Assembly: GCA_965215035.1 (NCBI GenBank)
Contig: OZ244040.1
Span: 496,001 to 560,000 of the forward strand
Origin: Azophilus sp965215035
GTDB taxonomy: Bacteria > Pseudomonadota > Gammaproteobacteria > Pseudomonadales > Azotimanducaceae
Direction of reading: 5' to 3'
DNA: 64,000 nucleotides
This document shows positions 9,092 to 18,081 of the stretch, piece after piece. How positions within the stretch are numbered: the stretch's first letter is position 1; the number at the start of each line of letters is the position of its first letter. Both the position numbers and the translations under genes were made by a program. The notes under the pieces are model-generated. The model had not been told where the DNA came from. It saw nothing but the letters and a program-made list of their open reading frames with translations, and did not search any database.

Positions 9092-10744
9092 ATGGCTAGA
9101 AGGACGCTGCGCACCATTGCGGATGTCGCCTCCGATCTTGGGCTGGGGCCCGCCGACCTAGAGCAGTACGGCGCGGTGAAGGCGAAGGTTCCGCTGGACG
9201 CCTTTCCCAGCCGCCGCGTTCCCGGCAAGCTCGTGGTGGTCACCGCCATCACGCCGACGCCCGCGGGCGAGGGCAAGTCCACGGTGGCGGTCGGTCTTAC
9301 CCAGGGGCTTGCGCGGCTTGGCACGAGCACGGCGTTGACCATTCGGCAGCCATCGCTCGGCCCGGTATTTGGCCACAAGGGCGGCGGTACCGGCGGCGGG
9401 CGGGCGACGGTGCAGCCGGCCGAGGAGATCAACCTGCACTTTACCGGCGACTTTCACGCCGTCGAATCGGCCCACAACCTACTGGCCGCAATGGTGGACA
9501 ACGCCGCCCACCGCAAGGCGGTGCCCGGCCTGGAGGCGGACGGCATCACCTGGCGCCGGGTCACCGATGCCGAAGACCGGGCGTTGCGGCAGGTTGTCGC
9601 CGGGGTGGGCGGGCGCGTGAACGGGCCGATGCGCGAGGCGCGTTTCGATATCTCCGCGGCATCGGAGATCATGGCCATATTGGCGCTGGCTTCGGGCTAC
9701 GCCGACCTGCGCCAGCGCCTAGGTGACATCGTGCTCGGCTGGACGAAGGAGCGCGCACCGGTGCGGGCCCGGGATATCGGTGGCATCGGCGCCCTGATGG
9801 CGCTGCTGCGCGATGCGCTGAAACCCAACCTGGTGCAGACGGCGGAGGGACAACCGGCCATCGTGCACATGGGGCCGTTCGGCAACATCGCGCATGGCTG
9901 TAGTTCGATACTCGCCGACCGGCTGGCGGTGAATACCGCCGATCTGACGGTAACCGAAGCCGGGTTCGGCGCCGACCTCGGCTTCGAGAAGTACATGGAC
10001 ATCAAGGTGCGCCAAGGCGCACCGCCGCCGTCGGCCGCCATAGTCGTCGCTACGCTGCGGGGCCTTAAGTGGCATGGGGGCGTCCGGCGCAACGAACTGG
10101 ATTCGGCGAACGTCAAAGCCGTACAGACAGGTGCCCGGAATCTCGCCAACGCCATCCGCATCGTTAGGATGTACGGGCTTCCGGCGGTGGTGGCGATCAA
10201 CCGCTTCCCATCGGACCGCCGCGCCGAAATCGAGGCGGCCAGCCGCGCCGCGTTGGAGGCGGGGGCGGCGGCGGTAGCCGAGGCGGACGGGTTCGCCGCC
10301 GGTGGCGCGGGCATGACCGATCTGGCCGCCGCATGCTCGGAGGTCGCCAACCAGGGGGATGCCGACATCAAGCTGCTCTACACCGACAACGAACCCTTGC
10401 AGGCCAAGGTGGAGCGCCTCGCGGAGGATATCTACCAAGCGGGCTGCGTGGAGTGGGGACCCAGAACCCGGGCCACAGCCGAGCGCTTTGCCAGGCTCGG
10501 GTGGAACTTCCCGATATGCATGGCCAAGACGCATCTTTCGGTTTCCGCGCAGGCACAATTGCTGAACGTGCCGACCGGGCACACGCTGCCGATTCGCGAA
10601 CTGCGGGCGCAGGCCGGTGCGCAACAGATCGTCACCCTGGCCGGCGACATCAACACACTGCCGGGGCTGCCCTCGCGTCCCAATGCCCTGGATATCGACT
10701 TAGACGATGCAACCGGCGAAATAACGGGCATACTCAGCACCTAA
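9092..10744 (+). CDS. fhs: Formate-tetrahydrofolate ligase
   Basis: The 550-residue protein is close to the usual 555-560 residues of formyl-THF synthetase. It carries the family nucleotide-binding loop TPTPAGEGKST at about residues 54-64 and conserved blocks such as PSLGPVFGHKGGGTGGG (reported here only in part). It joins formate to tetrahydrofolate at the cost of ATP, or runs in reverse to release formate from 10-formyl-THF. Beside folate-linked demethylases it would balance one-carbon units produced by demethylation. ATG 9092 is preferred over GTG 9083 because AGGGG lies about 8 bases before it. It is divergent from the regulator at 8926. Confidence 0.95.
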   Translation: MARRTLRTIADVASDLGLGPADLEQYGAVKAKVPLDAFPSRRVPGKLVVVTAITPTPAGEGKSTVAVGLTQGLARLGTSTALTIRQPSLGPVFGHKGGGTGGGRATVQPAEEINLHFTGDFHAVESAHNLLAAMVDNAAHRKAVPGLEADGITWRRVTDAEDRALRQVVAGVGGRVNGPMREARFDISAASEIMAILALASGYADLRQRLGDIVLGWTKERAPVRARDIGGIGALMALLRDALKPNLVQTAEGQPAIVHMGPFGNIAHGCSSILADRLAVNTADLTVTEAGFGADLGFEKYMDIKVRQGAPPPSAAIVVATLRGLKWHGGVRRNELDSANVKAVQTGARNLANAIRIVRMYGLPAVVAINRFPSDRRAEIEAASRAALEAGAAAVAEADGFAAGGAGMTDLAAACSEVANQGDADIKLLYTDNEPLQAKVERLAEDIYQAGCVEWGPRTRATAERFARLGWNFPICMAKTHLSVSAQAQLLNVPTGHTLPIRELRAQAGAQQIVTLAGDINTLPGLPSRPNALDIDLDDATGEITGILST

Positions 10745-10928
10745 TTAGCGGCAGCCACCGGTGATCGGTAGCCCCTGTGGTTGACGAGGTCGCCGCAAGG
10801 GTGCCTTCTATCTAGTAATTTCGGTTTGCACCGCGCTTGCCCGGGCGAGGCAAGCCCTGTGCGCGATACCCGCAGTGGTATCCCGGCCTGCCGGGCGGTG
10901 GCGTCGGTGCAACCAAACGGGGTTCCGC
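10745..10928. other. Spacer between fhs and alr with short hairpins
   Basis: No gene is apparent. Near 10838 the arms GCTTGCC and GGCAAGC form a short hairpin, and further short GC-rich inverted repeats follow, for instance GCCGGG against CCCGGC near 10890. These could act as a weak terminator or an mRNA structure ahead of alr, but there is no T-run. Confidence 0.3.
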
Positions 10929-11966
10929 ATGCCTGCTCGCCTGCGCATCAATCGAGCTGCCCTCGCCGCCAACTATCGGCTTTACCGCGCCGCGGCCGGC
11001 TCGCGCTGCGGTGCCGTGGTCAAAGCCGACGGTTACGGCCTTGGCGCGGTGGAGAGCGCATCCGTTTTCGCGGGGCTTGGCTGCGCGCATTTCTTCGTCG
11101 CCACGGCCGCCGAGGGCGTGGCGCTGCGCAGCGCCGTACCGAACAGCACCATCTACGTGCTGGAAGGCGCGCTGGCCGATACGGCGGGGTCGCTGGCGGC
11201 GGCGGGGCTAGTTCCCGTCATCAACCATGCCGAACAGTTGGCCGCCTGGGCACCGTATCGCGACCGGCGCATCGCGGTGCACATCGACACCGGCATGAAC
11301 AGGCTGGGGTTCCCCGTTGACGTTTCCGCGGCAACCTTCAAGGGCCTGCAACCGGCACTGCTAATGACACACCTGGCTTGCGCGGACGATCCCGATCACT
11401 CGTTGAACGAAACCCAGTTGCGGCGTTTCGCACGGGTAGCCCGGGGGTTTCCCGGTGTTCCAACCAGCATCGGCAACTCGGCCGGCAGCCTGTTGGGAGC
11501 GCGCTATCGGGGCGATCTGGCGCGCCCGGGTATCGCCCTCTACGGTGGCAACCCCTGGTTGGACCGGCCGAATCCGGTGCGGCCGGTGGCCACACTCGAA
11601 GCCGCTGTGGTGCAGATTCGGGAGGTACGGCCGGGCGAACCGGTAGGCTACGGCGCTACCTGGCGCAGCGACCAACCGCGCCGCCTAGCGGTGCTTGGCC
11701 TGGGCTATGCCGACGGGCTGCCGCGGCGGCTTTCGAATTGCGGCCGGGCCCTGGTGCGGGGCAAGCCCTGTCCGATCGTGGGACGGGTATCCATGGATTT
11801 GACCGTCATCGATGTCACCGAAAGCAAAGCGGTCACCGGCGACTGGGCGGAGTTGTTCGGGGCCCGGCTGCCCATCGACGACGTAGCGAGGACGGCGAAT
11901 ACCATCGCCTACGAATTGCTCACCGGTATCTCGCCGCGGGTGGCCCGGGTATACGAGGACGGTTGA
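10929..11966 (+). CDS. alr: Alanine racemase
   Basis: The 345-residue protein is a fold type III PLP enzyme. The PLP lysine lies in VVKADGYGLGA (Lys32). The HIDTGMNRLGF segment, the GYGATWRS segment with the likely catalytic tyrosine, and the C-terminal GRVSMDLTVIDVT strand are all present. It interconverts L- and D-alanine for peptidoglycan or for catabolism. It is slightly short for the family because the N-terminus begins directly at the first strand. The ATG at 10929 fits that alignment; the open frame upstream is GC-rich spacer. Lrp/AsnC, ald and an aminotransferase follow, suggesting a catabolic alanine locus. Confidence 0.93.
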   Translation: MPARLRINRAALAANYRLYRAAAGSRCGAVVKADGYGLGAVESASVFAGLGCAHFFVATAAEGVALRSAVPNSTIYVLEGALADTAGSLAAAGLVPVINHAEQLAAWAPYRDRRIAVHIDTGMNRLGFPVDVSAATFKGLQPALLMTHLACADDPDHSLNETQLRRFARVARGFPGVPTSIGNSAGSLLGARYRGDLARPGIALYGGNPWLDRPNPVRPVATLEAAVVQIREVRPGEPVGYGATWRSDQPRRLAVLGLGYADGLPRRLSNCGRALVRGKPCPIVGRVSMDLTVIDVTESKAVTGDWAELFGARLPIDDVARTANTIAYELLTGISPRVARVYEDG

Positions 11967-12173
11967 TGAGCCCCGGCTAGGAGTTTTCGCCCCCGCGAGC
12001 GGTGCGCCGGCACACAAGGAAGCGGGTGCCCGCCTGCAAGGGAGGTTTTCTACGGCGCGGGCTGTTGGTGTCCCGCCATACATCAATTATGGGATAAGGG
12101 CGCTTCGGTTTGACGCGGGCTTGGTCGCTGGCGACACGTCAGGATGCTTACGACATAGCACAGGTGACATGAC
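11967..12173. other. Spacer after alr; no gene seen
   Basis: No open frame here resembles a protein. The string AAGGGAGGTTTTCTACGGC at about 12038 nearly recurs after the aminotransferase gene at about 15830 (AAGGGAGTTTTCTACGGC). This hints at a short dispersed repeat placed after genes, of unknown role. Confidence 0.3.
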
Positions 12174-12334
12174 ACCGGGGAAACTCTCGGCAAGCCCATC
12201 CGCGCCTCGCCGAGAGTCGCAAAGTAGTAGTGCGATTGTTACTTTTACTTAAAAAATCAAATACATACCGTATCTGACTTTGGCCACACGTCCTTATGCG
12301 ACGGGCACCTTCGGCTTAATCGGAGGTTACCTGG
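12174..12334. repeat. MITE-like element, family 1, copy B
   Basis: The left end reads CGGGGAAACTCTCGG; the right end, on the minus strand, reads CCAGGTAACCTCCGATTAAG. Both are degenerate versions of the CTAGGGAGCCTCTG terminus of copy A. The interior (GCAAAGTAGTAGTGCGATT, then a TACATACCGTATCTGAC core) matches the copy at about 37782-37910 almost base for base. A CTCTCGGC/GCCGAGAG hairpin lies at the left. The stop codon of the minus-strand Lrp gene (12316-12318) lies inside the right terminus, so the element supplies the end of that protein. Confidence 0.65.
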
Positions 12335-12810
12335 CAGCTTCCGCCGCCCGCCCGGATCGGCACCTCGGTCTTCTTGACGACCGTGCGCAGCGCGAAGCTG
12401 GAATGCACTCTGTCCACGCCGGGCAGGCGGGTGAGGTACTGGCTGTGAATGCGTTCGTAGTCCCGGGCGTCGCTCACGATCACTCTCAGCAGGTAGTCGG
12501 CATCCCCAGACATCAGGTAACACTCCATGACCTCGGCCAACTCGCGCACAGCGCTCTCAAACGCCGCTAAGTCGTCCCGCTGCTGGCTGTGCAGGGTGAC
12601 GTGGACAAATACGTTGTCGGGGTAGCCGGCGTCGGACTGCTCCACCAGCGCCACATAGCCGCGCAGCACGCGGCTCTCTTCCAAGCGGCGAACGCGGCGC
12701 AGGCAAGCGGATTCGGAAAGGTTGACGCGCTCGGCCAGAGCGGTGTTGGATAGCCTGCCATTCAACTGCAGCTCGTGCAGGATGCGACGGTCCAGTCGGT
12801 CGATATTCAT
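12316..12810 (-). CDS. Lrp/AsnC family transcriptional regulator
   Basis: A 164-residue protein starting MNIDRLDRRILHELQLNGR has the Lrp/AsnC DNA-binding helix-turn-helix (about residues 4-50, including LSNTALAERVNLSESACLRR in part). An RAM/AsnC effector-binding domain follows with a SGDADYLLRV-type motif. It faces away from alanine dehydrogenase at 13264, and in many proteobacteria an Lrp homologue activates ald in response to L-alanine. I infer the same role here. ATG 12810 is chosen over 12822 by alignment. The last residues and the TAA stop fall inside a MITE-like element, so the natural C-terminus may have been altered. Confidence 0.88.
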   Translation of the reverse strand: MNIDRLDRRILHELQLNGRLSNTALAERVNLSESACLRRVRRLEESRVLRGYVALVEQSDAGYPDNVFVHVTLHSQQRDDLAAFESAVRELAEVMECYLMSGDADYLLRVIVSDARDYERIHSQYLTRLPGVDRVHSSFALRTVVKKTEVPIRAGGGSCQVTSD

Positions 12811-12871
12811 ATCATGCTCCAACGAACAGGTGTTTCATTTGCGGGGTTAGTCGTTATGGGCTTGCCGCATA

Positions 12872-13129
12872 TCATCGTTCGGTCCGCGTTTGCGGGTGTT
12901 GGGCTTTGCCCACCACCGTAGGCGTTTCCAAGCGATTGCCCAGCAGTATTTCAGGCACAGAAAGAATCTGCATCCTTGGGTAAACGCGGGCCGCACCTTG
13001 AATTTCGAGACCACCCGCCTCGGCAGCGAACAAAACCAGCAGAGAGGCAAGCCCATAACTACTAACCCCGTTTTCGTTTCCACCAATGGGCGGGCCATTG
13101 GCGGTCTCCAAGCGGGCTGCCGCGCTCAT
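12872..13129 (-). pseudogene. Possible remnant of a DNA methyltransferase-like gene (C-terminal piece)
   Basis: A minus-strand frame reads through a segment with VYPRMQILSVPEILLGN. It resembles the C-terminal tail of large site-specific DNA methylases, where a PK/RxQILT-type strand precedes a proline-rich end. Nothing upstream supplies catalytic motifs, and no proper start region is present. I read this as a decayed fragment left in the lrp-ald intergenic region; the family match is weak and made from memory. The rest of 12811-13263 shows nothing else I recognise apart from the promoter side of ald. Confidence 0.3.
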
Positions 13130-13263
13130 TGATGGAATCTTGCACAATTTCATCACTTAGGAAAATTATATTGTGGCCAGTTAGGGATATCACGCAAGAA
13201 AGCAATAATCTTCGATGGTGCTTTGGATAGAATTCTTCCCGAAGGGGTTCTGGAGCGGCGATC

Positions 13264-14364
13264 ATGCGAGTGGGTGTTCCCAAGGAAGTGAAGGTCCACG
13301 AGAACCGGGTGGGACTAACCCCGGATTCGGCGGCGGAACTGATCGGGTTCGGTGCCGACGTGATCGTCCAGGCGGGTGCCGGGGCGGGCGTGGGCTATAG
13401 CGACGACGACTACCGGCGCGCGGGGGCGCATATCGGCTCGGTGCAGGAGGCGTTCGCCGCCGACCTGATCGTCAAGGTCAAGGAACCGCTGCCCCACGAA
13501 TGCGAACGGCTACGTCCCGAGCAGGTGCTTTTCGCCTACCTGCATCTCGCCGCCGACCGGCCCCAGGCCCTAGCGCTCTTGGAGTCCGGCGCCACGGCCA
13601 TCGCCTACGAGACTGTGACCACCCCCGCTGGCGGATTGCCGCTGCTGACGCCGATGAGCGAAGTCGCCGGGCGCATGTCGGTGCAAGTGGGCGCCTACGC
13701 GCTGCAGAACGCGAACGGTGGCCGGGGCATGCTGCTCGGGGGCGTACCCGGCGTCGCGCCGGCCAAGGTGTTGATTCTCGGCGGCGGCGTTGCCGGCACC
13801 AATGCCGCGGCCATGGCCGTGGGCCTAGGGGCGGACGTGACGATTATCGACAAGTCGGTAGCCCGCCTGCGCGAACTCGACAGCGAATTCCGGGGCGGGA
13901 CGCGGCTCTTGGCGGCGTCCCGGCGCAACATACTGCGGGAAACCCTGGCGGCCGACCTAGTGATCGGGGCGGTGCTGATTCCCGGCGCGGCGGCCCCAAA
14001 ATTGCTGAACCGGAGCATGGTCCGGGGCATGCGCGACGGAGCCGCCATCGTCGATCTGTCCATCGATCAGGGCGGCTGTTTCGAGACGAGCCGGCCAACC
14101 ACCCACGACGACCCCATCTACGTGGAGGAAGGCGTCGTGCACTATTGTGTCACCAACATGCCGGGCGCGGTCGCCAGGACATCGACCCAGGCTCTTAATA
14201 ACGTTACGCTGCCCTATGTGCAGGCGCTTGCCACGCACGGCTGGCGGGAGGCCTTCCGGCGCGACTCCTGCTTTGCCGCGGGCCTGAACGTGCACGATGG
14301 AGCGATCCGGCATGCCAAGGTCGCGGAAGCGCTCGGGCTGCGGTTGGTTGCCGAGGCGGCCTGA
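13264..14364 (+). CDS. ald: Alanine dehydrogenase
   Basis: The 366-residue protein begins MRVGVPKEVKVHENRVGLTP, the family signature. Arg15, Lys73 and His94 sit where the pyruvate-binding and catalytic residues are expected. The NAD fold shows LILGGGVAGTNAAAMA. It catalyses reversible oxidative deamination of L-alanine to pyruvate and ammonium. With the racemase upstream, D-alanine could be funnelled to pyruvate. The divergent Lrp/AsnC gene is the likely regulator. AGCGGCGATC precedes the ATG, a weak ribosome site. Confidence 0.95.
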   Translation: MRVGVPKEVKVHENRVGLTPDSAAELIGFGADVIVQAGAGAGVGYSDDDYRRAGAHIGSVQEAFAADLIVKVKEPLPHECERLRPEQVLFAYLHLAADRPQALALLESGATAIAYETVTTPAGGLPLLTPMSEVAGRMSVQVGAYALQNANGGRGMLLGGVPGVAPAKVLILGGGVAGTNAAAMAVGLGADVTIIDKSVARLRELDSEFRGGTRLLAASRRNILRETLAADLVIGAVLIPGAAAPKLLNRSMVRGMRDGAAIVDLSIDQGGCFETSRPTTHDDPIYVEEGVVHYCVTNMPGAVARTSTQALNNVTLPYVQALATHGWREAFRRDSCFAAGLNVHDGAIRHAKVAEALGLRLVAEAA

Positions 14365-14426
14365 GCGCGGCCACGCGCTAGCATCGGATTCAAACCTGCG
14401 CACAAGTGCGCACAAGGAAGCGGACC

Positions 14427-15812
14427 ATGGCCGAACCACTGCATAACGTATTCCCTCCCGGGTCTCTCGAAGCAAAAGATCTCGAACACCTGCTGCACCC
14501 CACCACCAACCTGAAGCTGCACCGGGAGAAGGGCCCGGCGGTGCATGTGCGGGCACAAGGAGTGTACCTGTGGGATAACCAGGGCCGGCAATACATCGAG
14601 GGACTAGCGGGCCTGTGGTGCACCGCGCTCGGCTACGGCGAGGAAGAGCTTGCCCGGGTTGCCATGGAGCAGATGAGGAAGCTGAGTTACTCCCAGCTCT
14701 TCGCCGGCAAGACCCACGAGCCCAGCATTCTGCTCGCCGAGAAACTGAAAGGGATGGTGCCCTTCGATGCCGGACGGGTGTTCTTCGGGCTATCGGGCAG
14801 CGATGCCAACGATACGCAGATCAAGCTCATGTGGTACTACCACAACCTGATCGGCAAGCCGGAAAAAAAGAAGATCATCTCGCGCTGGGGGGGTTACCAC
14901 GGCGTGACTATCGGCGCCGGCTCGCTGACCGGGTTGCCGCCGTTTCATGCGAACTTCGACCTGCCAATTCCCCAAGTGCTACACACCGACCGGCCTCACT
15001 ACTACCGCGACGCCGAGGGCGCGGAAAGCGAACGCGACTTCTGCGAACGGATCGTCGCCAACCTCGAAGACCTGATTATCCGGGAAGGCCCGGAAACCAT
15101 CGCCGCCTTCATTGCCGAGCCGATACTCGGCGCCGGCGGGGTGATCGTGCCGCCGGCGGGTTACTACCGCAAGGTTCAGGAGGTGCTGGCCAGATACGGC
15201 ATTCTGTTCATCGACGACGAGGTCATCTGCGGGTTCGGCCGCACCGGCAATCCCTTCGGTGCCCAGACCGTCGGCATCGAGCCCACGACCATGAGCATAG
15301 CCAAGGCGCTGAGTTCCGCCTACCAGCCCATCTCCGCCGTGCTCATTCCCGAGTTCATGTACGAGCCGTTCGTAGAGGCGAGCGGCAAAGCCGGCATTTT
15401 CGGGCATGGCTTCACCTATACCGGCCATCCCGTGAGTGCGGCCGTTGCGCTGCGCAACCTCGAACTCATGGAAGAGCGCGACATATTCGCCCACGCGGCG
15501 CGGGTCGGTGAGGTTTTTCAGCAGCGGCTGCTCGGTCTTGAGGAACATCCCCTGGTGGGCAACGTTCGCGGGGCCGGATTGATCGGCGGCGTTGAACTGA
15601 TGGCCGACAAGGCCGCCAGAGTGCCCTTCCCTCCCGCCAGGGGTGTGGGTGCCTATTGCAACGACCGGTGCGAGGCGCGCGGGCTCATCGCGCGTAACCT
15701 CGCCGATACCATCGCGCTCTGCCCACCACTCATCATCACCGAAGACCAGGTCGGCGAACTGTTCGACAAGTTGGAACTGGCGCTTAACGATACGCTGCAC
15801 TGGCTGCGCTAG
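14427..15812 (+). CDS. Class III PLP-dependent aminotransferase (omega-amino acid:pyruvate type)
   Basis: The 461-residue protein has the class III fold. The aspartate of FIDDEVICGFGR contacts the PLP ring, and the motif SIAKALSSAYQP carries the Schiff-base lysine, Lys293. YHGVTIGAGSLTG and GFTYTGHP segments are those of the omega-aminotransferase branch that uses pyruvate as acceptor and yields alanine. Next to alanine dehydrogenase this makes a simple cycle: amine plus pyruvate gives alanine, and Ald regenerates pyruvate. AAGGAAGCGGACC before ATG 14427 decides the start. The amine donor (taurine, beta-alanine, a polyamine or other) cannot be told. Confidence 0.88.
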   Translation: MAEPLHNVFPPGSLEAKDLEHLLHPTTNLKLHREKGPAVHVRAQGVYLWDNQGRQYIEGLAGLWCTALGYGEEELARVAMEQMRKLSYSQLFAGKTHEPSILLAEKLKGMVPFDAGRVFFGLSGSDANDTQIKLMWYYHNLIGKPEKKKIISRWGGYHGVTIGAGSLTGLPPFHANFDLPIPQVLHTDRPHYYRDAEGAESERDFCERIVANLEDLIIREGPETIAAFIAEPILGAGGVIVPPAGYYRKVQEVLARYGILFIDDEVICGFGRTGNPFGAQTVGIEPTTMSIAKALSSAYQPISAVLIPEFMYEPFVEASGKAGIFGHGFTYTGHPVSAAVALRNLELMEERDIFAHAARVGEVFQQRLLGLEEHPLVGNVRGAGLIGGVELMADKAARVPFPPARGVGAYCNDRCEARGLIARNLADTIALCPPLIITEDQVGELFDKLELALNDTLHWLR

Positions 15813-16005
15813 GCGTTCGGCCGAAGTTCCCAAGGGAGTTTTCTACGGCATAGCCTGCTAGCCGCACCCGGGGGCGGGCTGTGGCAACGAGTTCGTCGCC
15901 AACGCGCCCTAGGGTTCCACCGCTTGAGCGGGCGCACATTCGACTTTGACCAGCATCCGTGGGTCGGGCAACAATGGCCGACACGCCGGAATCAGGGAAT
16001 CGTCC

Positions 16006-17421
16006 ATGAATCATCCCCAGGGCCTTTGGGTGCTTTTCATAGCGGAGATGTGGGAACGCTTCAGCTATTACGGCATGCGGGCACTGCTCGTTCTGTATCT
16101 GATCACCTCCACTGCCGAAGAGTTCGCCGATGGCCAGGCCAACTGGAACCCGGGCTTCGGCTGGTCGGAAGACGCCGCCTACCTCCTGTACAGCCTGTAC
16201 ACCTGGGCGGTGTACCTGACGCCCATCCTAGGCGGGCTGTTGGCGGATCGATTCCTCGGTACGCACCGTTCCATGGTGCTCGGCGGCTGGATTATCGCGG
16301 CCGGTCATATTCTGCTTGGCGCAACCGAATTCTTCGGCATCACCGCCGGCCAGGCAGTGACGCTGCAAACCGGGCCCGGTGCGCTCGTCTGCTTCATGAG
16401 CGGCCTGTTCCTTATCGTTATCGGCACGGGTTTCTTCAAACCCTGCGTCAGCGTGATGGTGGGCCAGCTCTATGAACCCGGCGACGAGCGCCGGGACGGC
16501 GGTTTCACCATCTTCTACATGGGCATTAATGTGGGCGCGGTGCTCGCCCCGCTGATCGCCGGCACACTCGGCGAAACGGTGGGTTGGCATTGGGGCTTCG
16601 GGGCGGCGGCGGTCGGCATGATCCTAGGCATTTCCATCTACCAGGCGCAACGGCCACGTTATCTCGAAGGCATCGGCCTACCGCCGGAACGTGCCGCGCC
16701 CACGCGGCAACCCACGGCCGGGGCGCATGCGCTAACGCGGGTGGATTGGCAGCGCATCGGGGTGATTCTGGTGCTGGCCTTCATCGGCAATATCGCCTTC
16801 TGGACGGCGTTCGAGCAGGCGGGCAGCTCCCTGAACGTGTTCGCGGCCCAAAGCACGGACCGCACCATTTGGGGCCTGTTGGACGGGCCGTTTCCGGCAA
16901 CCTGGTATCAGTCTGTCAATCCGGCCGCCATCATAGTGTTCGCGCCGGTTTTCGCCTGGCTGTGGATGTTCCTGGGCAAGCGCGGACTCAATCCGTCTAC
17001 GCCCCTGAAGTTCGCCCTCGGCCTGTGGCTGCTCGGCCTGGCCTTCCTCGCCATGGTGTTCGGCGCAATCGAAGCTCGCGACGGGCTGGCCGGCCCGCAT
17101 TGGCTGCTGATCACCTTCGTGGTGGTTACCTGGGGCGAACTCTGCCTGTCGCCCGTCGGGTTATCCATAGTTACCAAGCTCGCGCCATTGCGCCTGCAGT
17201 CGTTGCTCATGGGGGTGTGGTTCTTCTCGCTCTCGCTCTCCAACCTGTTGGCCGGCTTGGTCGCTCGCTACTCGATCAAGCTGAAATCCGGCGAGGCGAC
17301 CTTTGTGATCGATGGTCTGGGCGGCTTCTTTCTGCTGCTGGTTATCGCGCCCGCCGCCGTGGGCGTATTCATTTGGGCGATATCGCCGGTGTTGCGGCGC
17401 TGGATGCACGGCGTGCACTGA
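16006..17421 (+). CDS. POT/PTR2 family proton-coupled peptide transporter
   Basis: A 471-residue integral membrane protein with about 12-14 hydrophobic helices. The PTR2 signature is at the N-terminus, EMWERFSYYGMRALL (residues 14-28), where the ExxER motif couples protons. A second signature, FYMGINVGAVLAPLI, lies in helix 5. It imports di- and tripeptides with protons. The start at 16006 places the ERF motif at its usual distance from the N-terminus. The gene stands alone between the aminotransferase and the sigma factor. Confidence 0.92.
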   Translation: MNHPQGLWVLFIAEMWERFSYYGMRALLVLYLITSTAEEFADGQANWNPGFGWSEDAAYLLYSLYTWAVYLTPILGGLLADRFLGTHRSMVLGGWIIAAGHILLGATEFFGITAGQAVTLQTGPGALVCFMSGLFLIVIGTGFFKPCVSVMVGQLYEPGDERRDGGFTIFYMGINVGAVLAPLIAGTLGETVGWHWGFGAAAVGMILGISIYQAQRPRYLEGIGLPPERAAPTRQPTAGAHALTRVDWQRIGVILVLAFIGNIAFWTAFEQAGSSLNVFAAQSTDRTIWGLLDGPFPATWYQSVNPAAIIVFAPVFAWLWMFLGKRGLNPSTPLKFALGLWLLGLAFLAMVFGAIEARDGLAGPHWLLITFVVVTWGELCLSPVGLSIVTKLAPLRLQSLLMGVWFFSLSLSNLLAGLVARYSIKLKSGEATFVIDGLGGFFLLLVIAPAAVGVFIWAISPVLRRWMHGVH

Positions 17422-17496
17422 CGCCGCCCCGGCAGCCCGTGGCGATAGCCCGACAGGTTGCGACCTTTTCGGCCCGTCGCGCATCTCATTCCTAGT

Positions 17497-18081
17497 ATGG
17501 CGAGTTTTGCCGACATAGAACTCGAACCGAAAACGGTTCGGGGCCTGCAGCAAGGCGATGCATCGGCCCTTGCGACGGCCTATGGACTGTTGGCACCCGT
17601 CATCATGGGTATGGCGCAGCGGATACTTCAGGATAGAAGCCTTGCCCAAGAGGTGCTGCAGGACACCTTCGTGCAGCTTATCGAGCACGGCGGCAAGCTG
17701 CGAACGCCCCGAGCGGTGACCGGTTGGCTGCGCAAGGTGGCCGTCAACCACTGCCTGATGCGGTTGCGCTCGCCGTGGCGCAGAGATCGGGTCGGTCAAG
17801 CGCCCGAGGAAGGCGCCGACGGGTCACAGGCCGCCGAGCGCCTGGAGGGCCTGGCGGACATCGAGCGCGCATTGGCGGCGCTACCGGCGGAATTTCGCCT
17901 GGTGATCTGGTTGCACGATGTGGAGGGCTATACCCACCGGGAGATTGCGGGACTCATGGGTCGATCGACCAGCTATTCGAAGTCCCGGCTCGCCCGGGGC
18001 TACGAAAAACTTCTGGAGCGGTTTGGAGAAAGAGATGCGAGCGAAAGAGCCAACCCTGTCAGAGCTGCTTGCCCATCGTGA
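17497..18081 (+). CDS. ECF-type RNA polymerase sigma factor
   Basis: The 194-residue protein has sigma region 2 (LAQEVLQDTFVQLIEH, around residues 48-63) and region 4 (LPAEFRLVIWLHDVEGYTH followed by a helix-turn-helix). There is no region 1 or 3, so it is an extracytoplasmic-function factor. Its 3-prime end overlaps by 47 bases a gene for a single-pass membrane protein, and a periplasmic PDZ protein follows. This layout resembles envelope-stress cassettes in which the membrane protein holds the sigma factor inactive. The start at 17497 has no strong ribosome site. Confidence 0.88.
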   Translation: MASFADIELEPKTVRGLQQGDASALATAYGLLAPVIMGMAQRILQDRSLAQEVLQDTFVQLIEHGGKLRTPRAVTGWLRKVAVNHCLMRLRSPWRRDRVGQAPEEGADGSQAAERLEGLADIERALAALPAEFRLVIWLHDVEGYTHREIAGLMGRSTSYSKSRLARGYEKLLERFGERDASERANPVRAACPS

